A stretch of DNA of 46,175 bases from Candidatus Woesearchaeota archaeon (GCA_014729555.1 WJJT01000015.1:1-46175); one strand, 5' to 3'. Numbered from the stretch's first letter, positions 8,171-18,187 are shown. Notes: generated from the sequence alone by a model not told the origin. Program-made: numbers and translations.

Positions 8171-9337
8171 ATGGCCAATGAAGATATTGTAGAATTTATA
8201 GTTGGAACATATTCTCTTTCTCCAAAGATGGAAGAAAAGGTAATCAGGTATGCAATTAGAGGGATAGATGAGTGGACTATAGATGGATTTAACAATATCT
8301 ACCAATACATCGCAAGAATAATTGATGGGCTAAGAGTTCCTTATGCTGAAAAGAAAATAAGTCTGGATCAATTAATAACCAGAGATTCTGATAATGTGCT
8401 TTCTACCCTCTTCGGTGTGGAGGATGCTGATCTGACGCAATTGTTTGAGGGAAATGAATTCCCCGAGAGAATAACAGTGGATGAAGCACTTTCTGTATTA
8501 TGTGATTATTTTGAAGAATCTGACATGTTGCTCCTGCATCAGCTTAGAAACAGGGAAAATGGCAATCTTGGATTATTGAATCTTTCTGCGGAATGGCTTG
8601 TGGAGAACATTGAAAGGGTTAGAGAGAGGTTTTTGCAAATTGTTCATGAGTTTGAAAAAGACGGAAGACTGGTCACCCCCCATAGAAAAATAGCATACAT
8701 AAAATTTAACCCTCTGGTTATTAAGTATGGTAATTTATCAGATGCTGCAAAAAAAGGCATGGTGGAGGCTTATGATACTTTCCAAGGTAATGCGTTGGTA
8801 GCATCAGAAGGTCTAGGAATTCCTAGGACAACAATAAGGAGATACTGGAAAAAAGCTGGACTAAAACCATCAGGCCAATTGCCCCCTAAAAAAAAGGCGA
8901 TGCTTGTTCCTGCTCACCAATTGTATGGTGGAAATGCTGCTGAAGCAGCAAAACAAATTGGATGTAACATACAGGCTGTTTTAATTGCTTGGGAAAAAGC
9001 AGGATTGGAATCAATCAAAAGAGTTAGACTTACTCCTTTTCAACAGTATGCAATTTATGTTTCCTATGATTTGTGTAAGGGTAATTGTTCAGAGGCAGCT
9101 AAAATGCTTGGACATTCAACTGAGGTTGTATGGAGATATTGGAATAAGAAAGGCTTAAAATCAAAAGGAATGGTGTCCGATGATGAAAGAGAAAAAATAT
9201 TATCGGCTTATAACACCCACAATGGTAATGCCACTGCTGCTGCAAGAGCATTAGGGCGTTCTCCTAGTGGGATTAGATACCATTGGAAAAAGGCCGGACT
9301 TCTCAAGAATGTTAAGAAATACAAAAGGAGAAATTAA
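8171..9337 (+). CDS. Tandem helix-turn-helix repeat protein (four Fis-like HTH repeats)
   Basis: Repeats AYDTFQGN..., AHQLYGGN..., SYDLCKGN..., AYNTHNGN..., each ending in W-(N/E/K)KxGL, period ~48 aa (about 8753-9304). Confidence 0.85.
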   Translation: MANEDIVEFIVGTYSLSPKMEEKVIRYAIRGIDEWTIDGFNNIYQYIARIIDGLRVPYAEKKISLDQLITRDSDNVLSTLFGVEDADLTQLFEGNEFPERITVDEALSVLCDYFEESDMLLLHQLRNRENGNLGLLNLSAEWLVENIERVRERFLQIVHEFEKDGRLVTPHRKIAYIKFNPLVIKYGNLSDAAKKGMVEAYDTFQGNALVASEGLGIPRTTIRRYWKKAGLKPSGQLPPKKKAMLVPAHQLYGGNAAEAAKQIGCNIQAVLIAWEKAGLESIKRVRLTPFQQYAIYVSYDLCKGNCSEAAKMLGHSTEVVWRYWNKKGLKSKGMVSDDEREKILSAYNTHNGNATAAARALGRSPSGIRYHWKKAGLLKNVKKYKRRN

Positions 9338-9547
9338 CTTCTTTCCTTCTTCCAATCGGAATCTCACACCTCACCAAAATTGTCAAGAACTTTTCTGGGA
9401 ATCATCCACTTTATCGTCGAGAAAGATTATCCAATCAAAACAAACCTGTCAAGACCAAAAAATCCACCCTTTTATAAGTGAAATTAAGGCCTTTATAAAG
9501 AATCTGGACTATTTAGTTCTTGTTGGGTATTCTTCTCAGAATATAAT

Positions 9548-9766
9548 TTACATTCCCAAGAACTTCAATAATCCATACACAAGAAATGCAGGCCATACCA
9601 GTGCTTTCAAGACGCCTAGTATTCCCATGCTAATGCTTGCAGCAGTGGAAATGTAGTAGATTAATGCGCCAATCAATCCAAGGCCGTAAACCGCGCCTGC
9701 AGGACCATGCCTGTGAATGTGCTGTGTTGCCCTGAGTTGAGGGGTTTTCTTTTTCTTTTTTGCCAT
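9548..9766 (-). CDS. Small basic membrane protein
   Basis: Lys-rich N-terminus and two hydrophobic segments; RBS ggtgata. Confidence 0.65.
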   Translation of the reverse strand: MAKKKKKTPQLRATQHIHRHGPAGAVYGLGLIGALIYYISTAASISMGILGVLKALVWPAFLVYGLLKFLGM

Positions 9767-9772
9767 GTATTA

Positions 9773-10201
9773 TCACCTTAATTTTCTTATCTCAACCATT
9801 TTCATGCCGTACCTGCTGAAGTGGCGGATGAGTTTAGGGGTTATCATAAGCCAAACCATATCACCAAAAGGCTTTTTCTTCAGGTAAACAGCACTGCCTG
9901 GGCGTTTTTTTATGAACATCTTCTGCAGTGCAGCTGCCTTTTCCTCAGGAATTAATTTAGCAATACCATCAATCTGTGCACCTTGAGTGTACTTTGCATC
10001 TGCATAAACCAAGGAAACCTTCTTGTTCTTAACAAGATTCACATATTTCCTGCTGCTCTTGGATGTAACCAAAACTATCTGCTTGCCCTTCCATACAGAA
10101 GTCATTATAGCAGACTCAGGTTTTCCAGCTGGACTGCTAGTGGAAAGAACACAATATTTTTGCCTTTCCAGAAAATTCATTATGTTTTTTGGTATTCTCA
10201 T
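9773..10201 (-). CDS. Pyridoxamine 5'-phosphate oxidase-like FMN-binding family protein
   Basis: YCVLSTSSPAGKPESAIMTSVWKGKQIVLVTSKSSRKYVNLVKNKKVSLVY, a PNPOx-like fold pattern. Confidence 0.88.
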   Translation of the reverse strand: MRIPKNIMNFLERQKYCVLSTSSPAGKPESAIMTSVWKGKQIVLVTSKSSRKYVNLVKNKKVSLVYADAKYTQGAQIDGIAKLIPEEKAAALQKMFIKKRPGSAVYLKKKPFGDMVWLMITPKLIRHFSRYGMKMVEIRKLR

Positions 10202-10381
10202 TTTAACAAGAATTTGATTTTAGGTATTTAAACTTTTCTTATTTAATTTTTAACTTATCAAAATACTGGGGATGTTTGAGATCTTGAGTAGTGTATTGCA
10301 GGTTTCTAAGAACGTAGTGAGTACGTGTGGGCTGGAAATAGCGAGAGGAGCTGGAAAAAAACGAAAACTTTATATATTGTA

Positions 10382-10399
10382 TATACTTATGATAGTATA
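10382..10399. promoter_or_regulatory. Inverted repeat TATACT-TATGAT-AGTATA in the promoter of a TA-like pair
   Basis: Perfect 6-bp arms, 25 nt upstream of ATG 10424. Confidence 0.4.
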
Positions 10400-10423
10400 A
10401 ACTTATATAATGAGGTGGTTTGT

Positions 10424-10693
10424 ATGGCGCGACAAATCTTGCATTACCCAAGATTGGATACTGTGTTAAATGTTGAAGAAGTAATTAAAAAAGCAAAAGA
10501 GCCATTGTCTAAGAATGAAATAGACAGAAGACTTCCCAAAAAAATAATGAGGCCAACACTTAATGTAATATTAAACTATCTCGAAAAAAGTGGAAAAATT
10601 GCGCAATTAAAAGAAGGTATTGTCTGGATTTATGCAGAAGACGTCAGTAAAAAACTCAAATCTAAATTAAAAAGGGCTGTAACTGTGATGTAG
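10424..10693 (+). CDS. Winged-HTH putative antitoxin
   Basis: RBS gaggtgg; LSKNEIDRRLPKKIMRPTLNVILNYLEKSGKIAQLKEGIVWIY; directly followed by a RelE-like gene. Confidence 0.7.
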   Translation: MARQILHYPRLDTVLNVEEVIKKAKEPLSKNEIDRRLPKKIMRPTLNVILNYLEKSGKIAQLKEGIVWIYAEDVSKKLKSKLKRAVTVM

Positions 10694-11062
10694 ATGAAAA
10701 AACCAATTATTATAAAATTCGATGCAGAAGCACATAAGGAATTTAAACATTTGCAAGAAGCAGTTGCACAACGCAAGCGCATTAAAAAGAAACCAACCTA
10801 TGAACAGCTATTGACATCAATAAATAATGCATTAAAAAACATCAAAGCAGACTATCGATACGGAGATTTAATACCCAGACGTTTAATTTCAAAAGCAACC
10901 ATTGAAAGATATGGCACAGATAAAATATTTCGTGCAGAATTAGTTGGTTTTTGGAGACTGCTTTATACAATTATTGGAGACGAAGCCAAAATAATAGCTT
11001 TTATTTTAGAATACATGGGTCATGATAAATATAACAAAATATTTGGCTATAAAAAAAGATGA
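10694..11062 (+). CDS. RelE-superfamily-like toxin
   Basis: FRAELVGFWRLLYTIIGDEAKIIAFILEYMGHDKYNKIFGYKKR, a RelE-like C-terminus; abuts the wHTH gene. Confidence 0.7.
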   Translation: MKKPIIIKFDAEAHKEFKHLQEAVAQRKRIKKKPTYEQLLTSINNALKNIKADYRYGDLIPRRLISKATIERYGTDKIFRAELVGFWRLLYTIIGDEAKIIAFILEYMGHDKYNKIFGYKKR

Positions 11063-11068
11063 TATCTC

Positions 11069-12079
11069 TTATTCTTGAACCGGTTTTATCAAAACTGAGA
11101 AGTCTTCTCTGCCTTGAGAGATTCTCAAGTTCTGTTCAGAACGCGGATCTAATGAAGGATAGTGAGTTATTGGTTCAATACAGACCATCTCAGGAACCTC
11201 TGTCCAGAGCATAATATTTCCAAATCCATGGGTTGCTACAACAACAGAATATCCTACAGGTTTAACTAATTTGATTTCTTCTGTGTTAAATAGTGGGTGT
11301 GCTTTTCCGCCTTTTTCTATCACACTGTCCAGAGAAACTTGCTCTCCATCTCTTGTTTGAAGTGATTCTGTTCTGCTGCCGGATAATTTAAAAGCAGGAT
11401 GATAACCAAACATGAAAGGCATGCCTTTTTCTGACTCAAGATGAAACAATATTTTCAAGAAATCATCAGCTAATTCATACTCTTTTCTAAATTCAAAATC
11501 AAAAGGCCAAAATACCTCAGGCTCTGAAGATTTTTCAGGATATCTGGAGTTCTTGATCGGAGTCCCGGCAGAATACTTTTTCTGGAATGCTGTATGATTT
11601 GCATCTGCGTTTACCAGAACATATGCTAATTCTCTTAAAAGACCGTGCTGGTCCTGGATGCACTCTCCTCTTGGAGTTGATACCCTAAAATCATTTTGTT
11701 TAGTAGGTCCAATGACTGGAAACATTTCAGTATCTGAATTTCTCCAGCCAGGTTCCCCTTTCTGGTGAATCAATTCTTCTTCAACTTTAATGTAATTTAC
11801 TAATTCTCCATCCGAAACTATTGCTTTAGAATCACCGTCTGGGCTGATTAAGTATGTGTTTTCAGCACTCATTTTCTCAAGTATACTGGTGGATAGTTTA
11901 TAAAGCTGCAGGTCAAAAGCTAAAAATCTTTCAGGCCTGTTTAAATACCAAAATTCTTTCGGTTTTTTCAAGAAATATCTCCGGAAAATTCTTGTAAAGG
12001 CCGGTAAAGAGTAAAATTCATAGAAAAATAAAGAAATGGCCGAATTTGGCCAACGCGCTTGACTGAAATCAAACTGCAC
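11069..12079 (-). CDS. Aldose 1-epimerase (galactose mutarotase-like) family protein; start may be internal at ~11872
   Basis: FGYHPAFKLSG, IMLWTEVPEMVCIEPITHYPSLD. Confidence 0.8.
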   Translation of the reverse strand: MQFDFSQARWPNSAISLFFYEFYSLPAFTRIFRRYFLKKPKEFWYLNRPERFLAFDLQLYKLSTSILEKMSAENTYLISPDGDSKAIVSDGELVNYIKVEEELIHQKGEPGWRNSDTEMFPVIGPTKQNDFRVSTPRGECIQDQHGLLRELAYVLVNADANHTAFQKKYSAGTPIKNSRYPEKSSEPEVFWPFDFEFRKEYELADDFLKILFHLESEKGMPFMFGYHPAFKLSGSRTESLQTRDGEQVSLDSVIEKGGKAHPLFNTEEIKLVKPVGYSVVVATHGFGNIMLWTEVPEMVCIEPITHYPSLDPRSEQNLRISQGREDFSVLIKPVQE

Positions 12080-12189
12080 AATCCAAGTAATAAGAAATAA
12101 TATTCACGAAGTATAAAAACGTGTGGCAGTATCCTGCCTCTGGCGCTGATAACACCAGCTTTATAAGACGAGCACATTTTTTTCTGGTT

Positions 12190-12699
12190 ATGGCATTAGA
12201 GTTAAAGATTGATGAAGAGATAACACTTAAGCAGTTTAGTGTTGAGGATGCTGGAGCTATTTTTGAGCTTATTGATAGAAACAGAGAGCACTTGAGCCAG
12301 CATGATGACGATACTGCCGGAAAATACCTAAATGAAGAGACTGTTCTTGAGAGCATTCAAAACCCAAAAAATACAGAACGTCTCAGGATAGGCATCTGGG
12401 CTGGTGAAGATTTAACAGGAAGCATTAACCTGACACGCTTTAACGGCTCTGCCAGCTTTGAAATAGGTTATTATCTTGGAAGTGAATACCAGGAAAGAGG
12501 ATACATGACAAGAGCAGTAAATAAGATTGTTGAATACGCCTTTGCTGAGAAAAAAGCATGCACGGTCTTTGCTAATGTGCATCCAAACAATACCAGAAGC
12601 ATGGCTGTGCTTGAGAGGGCAGGATTTTCAACAAGCAACAAAGTTACAAAGGCTGGCTCGTTGATTTATTTTAAGTGTAGATTAACCACTGACCATTGA
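12190..12699 (+). CDS. GNAT acetyltransferase, RimJ/RimL-like
   Basis: IGYYLGSEYQERGYMTRAVNKIVEYAF...VFANVHPNNTRSMAVLERAGF. Confidence 0.92.
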   Translation: MALELKIDEEITLKQFSVEDAGAIFELIDRNREHLSQHDDDTAGKYLNEETVLESIQNPKNTERLRIGIWAGEDLTGSINLTRFNGSASFEIGYYLGSEYQERGYMTRAVNKIVEYAFAEKKACTVFANVHPNNTRSMAVLERAGFSTSNKVTKAGSLIYFKCRLTTDH

Positions 12700-12761
12700 C
12701 AGCATATACTTATTAATGAGTTTGATTCTCTACAGGATAATATAATATTGAGGTGGTTTTA

Positions 12762-13490
12762 ATGGCAGAAGAATTTCCAGAGTTTGAAGTAGAGTTTGTA
12801 GAGTTTTTGGTCCAGCAAGAGGCACTACAATTTGGCAGTGAATGGACATTGAAGAGCGGGAGAAAATCTCCTTACTTCCTGAATATGGGGTCAATAGATA
12901 ATGGACCTGCTTTGAATAGATTAGGCGAAAGCTATGCAGCATTGATTGCTGAAAAAATAGATAGTGGAGAGATACAAAAACCTACTTATCTATGGGGTCC
13001 TGCTTATAAAGGAATAAATCTTGCAGCTGCAACAGCAATGTTTCTTGATTCAGAGTATGGTATTACTGTAACGGTTGGCAGCGATAGGAAAGAGTCTAAG
13101 ACACATGGAGAAGGAACTGGTGTTTCTTTAACACTTCTTGGTGCAAAACCAACTGCTGAAGATAGAATATTGATAATAGAAGATGTATTCACAACAGGCA
13201 AAACAAAAGAAGAAGCACATGAAAACATCTCTAGCTTTGTTGAAAATCCAGCAATCGATGGGGTAATAATTGCTCTTGACCGGGCTGAAACATCTGTAGA
13301 TGGAAGCGATACTGCAATAGCTGCGTTCAAAGAGAAATATGGAATACCAACTTTCAGTGTAACAGACATTTACAGAGTGAGAGAATTGCTTCATAACAGA
13401 GAAGTTGGAGGGGCTGTTCCATTGAACGATGAAAACAAAGCAAGGCTGGATGATTACCTGCAAAAATATGGAACAAAGGAGGCGGAATAA
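12762..13490 (+). CDS. pyrE: Orotate phosphoribosyltransferase
   Basis: LKSGRKSPYFLNMG, WGPAYKGINLAAATA, ILIIEDVFTTGKT PRPP loop. Confidence 0.95.
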   Translation: MAEEFPEFEVEFVEFLVQQEALQFGSEWTLKSGRKSPYFLNMGSIDNGPALNRLGESYAALIAEKIDSGEIQKPTYLWGPAYKGINLAAATAMFLDSEYGITVTVGSDRKESKTHGEGTGVSLTLLGAKPTAEDRILIIEDVFTTGKTKEEAHENISSFVENPAIDGVIIALDRAETSVDGSDTAIAAFKEKYGIPTFSVTDIYRVRELLHNREVGGAVPLNDENKARLDDYLQKYGTKEAE

Positions 13491-13492
13491 AA

Positions 13493-14251
13493 ATGGTTGA
13501 ATTAACTGAAAAAGAACAAGCAGAAAGAAAACGAGTCTGCCTGGCATTGGATGTACCAACTGTCCAGACAGGATTGGCTCTAGCAGAAGAACTATCTGAT
13601 TTTGTTGGCACTTACAAAGTCAATAACTTGTTTGATGCTGCAATAAATGAAGGAATCAATATCATAGAAGAAATCAGGCAGAGAGGCGGGGCAGTATTTA
13701 AGGATTTGAAATACCATGATACTCCAAATACAGTCTTTAATTATGCAAGAGACTCTGCTGTTCCGGGCGTTTATGTCTTTAATCTGCATGTGGCAGGCGG
13801 AGAAGAAATGTGCAAAAAGGCAGTCGACGGCGCTACTGAAGGAGCACAGGCCAGAGGAATAGAAAGGCCAAAAGTGATTGGTGTAACAGTTCTAACAAGC
13901 CTGAGTGATGAAGACCTGGAAGCACAAGGTCTTCATGCGAAATATGATTACCTGGTCAAAAAAAGAACTGAATGCGCCAAGGAATGGGGATTAGACGGCG
14001 TTGTGTGCGCAGCCAGCAAAGCAGGTGCTTTGGAAAAAGAATTTGGTTCTGACTTCATTTATGTCACACCAGGAATCCAATGGGCAGGCAAAGCAGGAAC
14101 AGGACAGAAACAGCTCTACACGCCTGACCAAGCAGTCCAGGATTGCAGCAGTTCTATCCTGGTCATAGGCAGTGCAATCACAAAAGCAGAAGACAAGAGA
14201 ACAACAGCCTATGAAATCCTAAAAGCAATGGCAGAACCAAAACATCTTTAA
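13493..14251 (+). CDS. pyrF: Orotidine 5'-phosphate decarboxylase
   Basis: CLALDVPT, VFKDLKYHDTPNTV active site, FNLHVAGG. Confidence 0.95.
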   Translation: MVELTEKEQAERKRVCLALDVPTVQTGLALAEELSDFVGTYKVNNLFDAAINEGINIIEEIRQRGGAVFKDLKYHDTPNTVFNYARDSAVPGVYVFNLHVAGGEEMCKKAVDGATEGAQARGIERPKVIGVTVLTSLSDEDLEAQGLHAKYDYLVKKRTECAKEWGLDGVVCAASKAGALEKEFGSDFIYVTPGIQWAGKAGTGQKQLYTPDQAVQDCSSSILVIGSAITKAEDKRTTAYEILKAMAEPKHL

Positions 14252-14266
14252 TTTTTTTCTTTTCTT

Positions 14267-15544
14267 TTGAAAATGGGCTCAATAAAAGGAATATTTGCAA
14301 CAGCGCAAAGAGAGCCGTTTGAAGGCATTGTTTACTGGGATGACTCCACTAAAATAATCACAAGTGTAGAGGAGCAGACAACAGGAACATCAACTTATTC
14401 TTTCAGCCAGTACTGCCTGATATTTGCAGGCTTCATAGACAGGCACACACACGGAAGAGCATATCCCCTGCCAGATGATGCAACACAGGAAGAAAAATCA
14501 ACACTTGAAAAACACCTTGCAAAGAATGATTACAGAAGCCTGTCAGAAGCAGCAGTAACAGGAGGAATAACAAGGATGGGCTGTGTGACAAACTGTCCTG
14601 TGCAGGCAACAACACAAGAACTTTATGATGCTTTTGTTGCTTTGATCAATGAAGAATCTTTGATTCCTGCACTGCCATATGCAATGATAGCGCCAGGCTC
14701 AAAACCTTTTGGAAACTATCCAAACAAATGGATGTGGACAAGTGTGGGTGGTGAGGAAGTGCCTGATGAAGAAGTGCCTGGAATACTTGCGCCATATGCA
14801 GGGCACTATGTATGCGCACACCCAGAAGCACTAGGGCCATTAAAAGAACTATCGCATCACATAGAATACGAAGACAAAAGAGGCCATCCAACACAGGAAA
14901 AAGCAACAGAAATACTCTTAAAAGCACAAAAAGACACAGGATTCACACTTGACTTATTCCATGTAACAAGAGACTCACAGATAAAAAGGATTATTGACGC
15001 GCAAATACAGGGGCAAAGAGATATACACGCAGAAGCATGCATACACCATTTGTTATTAGACAGAAGCGCAAGAAAAAACAAGAATCTGAAATACAGGGAA
15101 TTCCTGTTCATGAACCCAACACTACAGCCAGCAGATGAAAAGGCAACACTAACATTAAGTTTAGGATACCCATTACAATACGTCTCAAGTGATGATGCAG
15201 GACACACACTGGAAGACAAGGCAAACAAGGCAGCAGGAATAACAGGAACGCACGCAATGGGTCCTGCAGCAGCACATTTAATACAAGCACACACAGTGCC
15301 AGTAGACATAATCGCACAGGCATTTGCACAAAACCCAGGACAATTCTGGGAGAGATTCACAGGAGAAAAAACAGGAAGAATAGAGCCAGGATACAAGGCA
15401 AATTTCACAGTCCTGAACATGAACAAGCCGTTGTTAATGACAGATGAATTCTACACACCAAAATGCGGATGGAACCCCTGGCACGGCTTTAAATTCGCAG
15501 GAAGAGTAGAGGCAACAATAGTGGACGGAGACAGATTAGTCTAA
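14267..15544 (+). CDS. pyrC: Dihydroorotase-like amidohydrolase
   Basis: GFIDRHTHGR metal motif, HAEACIHHLLLD, SSDDAGHT; adjacent to pyrEF. Confidence 0.88.
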   Translation: MKMGSIKGIFATAQREPFEGIVYWDDSTKIITSVEEQTTGTSTYSFSQYCLIFAGFIDRHTHGRAYPLPDDATQEEKSTLEKHLAKNDYRSLSEAAVTGGITRMGCVTNCPVQATTQELYDAFVALINEESLIPALPYAMIAPGSKPFGNYPNKWMWTSVGGEEVPDEEVPGILAPYAGHYVCAHPEALGPLKELSHHIEYEDKRGHPTQEKATEILLKAQKDTGFTLDLFHVTRDSQIKRIIDAQIQGQRDIHAEACIHHLLLDRSARKNKNLKYREFLFMNPTLQPADEKATLTLSLGYPLQYVSSDDAGHTLEDKANKAAGITGTHAMGPAAAHLIQAHTVPVDIIAQAFAQNPGQFWERFTGEKTGRIEPGYKANFTVLNMNKPLLMTDEFYTPKCGWNPWHGFKFAGRVEATIVDGDRLV

Positions 15545-16221
15545 TAAACAGCAGGCAGTTCTTTTCCAATAGTTTCTCCAATAGCAAGATCAGGAACTCT
15601 TATTCTCTGCTGCTCTTTTTTAAGACTTGTTCTTATCTCAGTACCCTGTATTTTGCCCCTGTTAACCATGTCAACAAACAAATTAGAAGCAGCCCAGACC
15701 TCATCATCACCATAACCAGAAATAATCAGATAAATATGCCCGTGAGCCTGAACAAGCTTAATCATCCCCTCTCCAGGCCTGAAGTAAGTGGCACAATTAT
15801 TTATGCCCAACAACTCAGCAACAACCCTGTTATTACAAGGAGTGCCGATAACAATACCATTCTTCATCCTGTAATCAAACCTGTCCTTGCCAAGAATCTT
15901 GACACTGCCATACAAGGCCTCTGGAAAAACACGAATCTGATAATAGCCTCCGCCATAATCAGTCCTTCTCAAAAACCTGTACTGATTAGGAAGCTCATTA
16001 ATAATCAAATTAGCAGCACTCTTCTCTCCAGGACCGCGCTCAGAACCCTTTATGATAAACGCATTAAAAGTATGGCCTGTAAAAAAATAATAAGGATAAC
16101 CCTGCAATTTGTACTCTGTAAAATCAAGAAGGCCTGTGGTAGAGACCTGCATCAAGGTAATTGCAAACATCAAGCAGCCTGCAACAAAAATCCAGATGAT
16201 TTTCATCTTAAATCCATCCAC
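15541..16221 (-). CDS. Membrane-anchored S-layer-like family protein (paralog 1)
   Basis: N-terminal TM; VIGTPCNNRVVAELLGINNCATYFRPGEGMIKLVQAHGHIYLIISGYGDDEV. Confidence 0.7.
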   Translation of the reverse strand: MDGFKMKIIWIFVAGCLMFAITLMQVSTTGLLDFTEYKLQGYPYYFFTGHTFNAFIIKGSERGPGEKSAANLIINELPNQYRFLRRTDYGGGYYQIRVFPEALYGSVKILGKDRFDYRMKNGIVIGTPCNNRVVAELLGINNCATYFRPGEGMIKLVQAHGHIYLIISGYGDDEVWAASNLFVDMVNRGKIQGTEIRTSLKKEQQRIRVPDLAIGETIGKELPAVY

Positions 16222-16886
16222 TCCCCTAAAACAAAAACCTTATTCTTTCGCGTGTCCCTGTAAGTCGGGTTAGTGGTATACTCACCATACCACATTGGAT
16301 CCCTCAAAGGAACCTTTGCTGAAGAATCAATCCTCAGTTCATTGCCCTCAATCTTATTCAACTGCAGCTCTGACAAGAAATTGACAGCAGAGGCAAGCAC
16401 TTCATCCCCGCTGTAGCCAGTAAAAACCACATACCTGCGGCCGCCAGACTCAATGTATTTCACCATGCCTTCTCCAGGCTGAAAATAATGCATACAATCA
16501 ATAACATCCAACAGATTTGCAATCGCAGTATTATGGCACAGGCTTCCTATAAGAACAGCATCAGTTGTCCTGTAATCAACCTTGTCATCTGTAAACACCT
16601 TGTACTGCGGCTCTTCTGAAAAATCAACACCCTGCTCATACATTGCCTGATGCAAAAGCCTGTACTGTCCAACAAGCCTGGATATAACTAAATTTGAAGC
16701 AGTAATTTCCTCAGGAGACATTGTGCCTCCCTTGATAATCACAGCATCAAAATCAGGCCCGAACATCAAGGGGTAAGAAGCAAGCTCAGGAATACCTGCA
16801 ACTGCCAGGCCAGAAAAATTAGCCTGCAGCAAGCCGACAACGGCCACCACAGCCACAACAAAAAGCACAACAAGTTCTAGTCTCAT
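16203..16886 (-). CDS. Membrane-anchored S-layer-like family protein (paralog 2)
   Basis: LIGSLCHNTAIANLLDVIDCMHYFQPGEGMVKYIESGGRRYVVFTGYSGDEVLASA parallels the neighbouring gene. Confidence 0.7.
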   Translation of the reverse strand: MRLELVVLFVVAVVAVVGLLQANFSGLAVAGIPELASYPLMFGPDFDAVIIKGGTMSPEEITASNLVISRLVGQYRLLHQAMYEQGVDFSEEPQYKVFTDDKVDYRTTDAVLIGSLCHNTAIANLLDVIDCMHYFQPGEGMVKYIESGGRRYVVFTGYSGDEVLASAVNFLSELQLNKIEGNELRIDSSAKVPLRDPMWYGEYTTNPTYRDTRKNKVFVLGEWMDLR

Positions 16887-16922
16887 TTTCCTCTTTTTAC
16901 ACTAAAATAGAAACAGAGGTAT

Positions 16923-17525
16923 TTAAGCTTTTTTCTTATTCCTGCCCCTTTTCTGGACTTTTTCCAGTCTGCTCAGAACTTTTTCAGCATCAGGGTAGTT
17001 TTCCTTGTAGCCTTTTAAAACAGCCTGAATGCACTCTTTATAGATTTCATGATGTTTTGACTCCAGAGCCCTGTCTAACAAATGCAGGTCAACAGCCTTG
17101 TCTTCTTCTTTAGTTGAGAAAAAACTAAGGCCAAAGTCAATGAAATGAATTTCCTTGTCCAGAATCATGTTAGAAGTGGTTAAATCTGCGTGGACAATAC
17201 CATTTGCATGGAGTTTTGCAATCTTTCTGCCGATTTCTTTAGAGAGTTCAACAGGATTCTTGCACAAAACATCCCTCAACTTATCTCCATCGATAAAACT
17301 CATGGTGATACGCATATCTTTATCATCCATATCCAAAAGTTCTGGGCCAGGAACACCAATCTCCTTTAACTTGCTTAATACTTTAGCCTCTCTCCTGGTT
17401 CTTGCTTTTCTCAGAGAGGTATCTAAATCCTTCTGCCTGTAATCCTTGCTAACCCTGTCTTTTAGGACCTTACTGTCTTCCTTGTATAGAACAGCCTCTG
17501 CTCCCCTGCCGATTATGTTTTTCAT
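16923..17525 (-). CDS. bud32: Bud32 kinase (KEOPS component)
   Basis: RGAEAVLYKED, KDYRQKDLDTSLRKARTRREAKVL, GIVHADLTTSNMIL, HFIDFGLSF. Confidence 0.96.
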   Translation of the reverse strand: MKNIIGRGAEAVLYKEDSKVLKDRVSKDYRQKDLDTSLRKARTRREAKVLSKLKEIGVPGPELLDMDDKDMRITMSFIDGDKLRDVLCKNPVELSKEIGRKIAKLHANGIVHADLTTSNMILDKEIHFIDFGLSFFSTKEEDKAVDLHLLDRALESKHHEIYKECIQAVLKGYKENYPDAEKVLSRLEKVQKRGRNKKKA

Positions 17526-17560
17526 AAGAATAAAAATAGGAAGAGTGTTTAAAAAGATTA

Positions 17561-18142
17561 TTATTTCTTAGGCAGAATCAACTCAATATTCCTTATCTCA
17601 CAACCAGCAACAGGATATGTCTTTTTCAGGGCATCTGAAATTGCCCTCTGTAATTTCTTGTTGATTATGTCTTTCATTAACTGCTCAAAAGTCATTTTAG
17701 AAATGTTTTTTGCAAGATACTCCTTTATCTGCTTTCTCAAGGCAGACTTTGTGCCACCCTGCGCCCTTCCTCTTGTGACAAGCAGGGGCTTAATCCTGAC
17801 TTTCTTGTCATCAGAAGTCTTGTAAACAATAGAATCATCAATCTTTGATCGGTTTCTTCTCATCAATCTCTTTGTAGCAGCAGTGTTAAGCTTGTAACCA
17901 ATGATGTCTGTCATCAGCTTTTCGCCTGCAAAACTGGTTATCAAGAATTTTGCCATAATGTTCTGCTTCTTAGGCTCGCCTGTAATAGTGGTCATGCTGA
18001 CAGAGAGCTTTCTTCCAACAGCATTCTTCGGCTCTTCAACATGCATCTCCCCAATCTGTTTCTCATTGAACAATTTAGGGGCTATTACATGAACCCATCT
18101 CTTTTTCTTGACTACAACTTTAGCTGCTTGTTTTTTAGCCAT
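17561..18142 (-). CDS. rps3ae: Ribosomal protein eS1 (S3Ae)
   Basis: KKKRWVHVIAPKLFNEKQIGE...RRNRSKIDDSIVYKT, eS1 signature. Confidence 0.95.
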   Translation of the reverse strand: MAKKQAAKVVVKKKRWVHVIAPKLFNEKQIGEMHVEEPKNAVGRKLSVSMTTITGEPKKQNIMAKFLITSFAGEKLMTDIIGYKLNTAATKRLMRRNRSKIDDSIVYKTSDDKKVRIKPLLVTRGRAQGGTKSALRKQIKEYLAKNISKMTFEQLMKDIINKKLQRAISDALKKTYPVAGCEIRNIELILPKK

Positions 18143-18187
18143 GTTCCCTGAGAATTGATGTTTGATTTATAAAGGTTTCGCATTCGT

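Noticed and set aside
8753-9304. Possible CRISPR-like or DNA repeat array in the HTH gene
   Set aside because: Periodicity is at the protein level (divergent HTH repeats), not conserved DNA repeats with spacers; no CRISPR array seen in the window.
15541-16886. Tandem S-layer-like paralogs as a novel system
   Set aside because: Looks like an ordinary gene duplication of an exported family; kept only as features.
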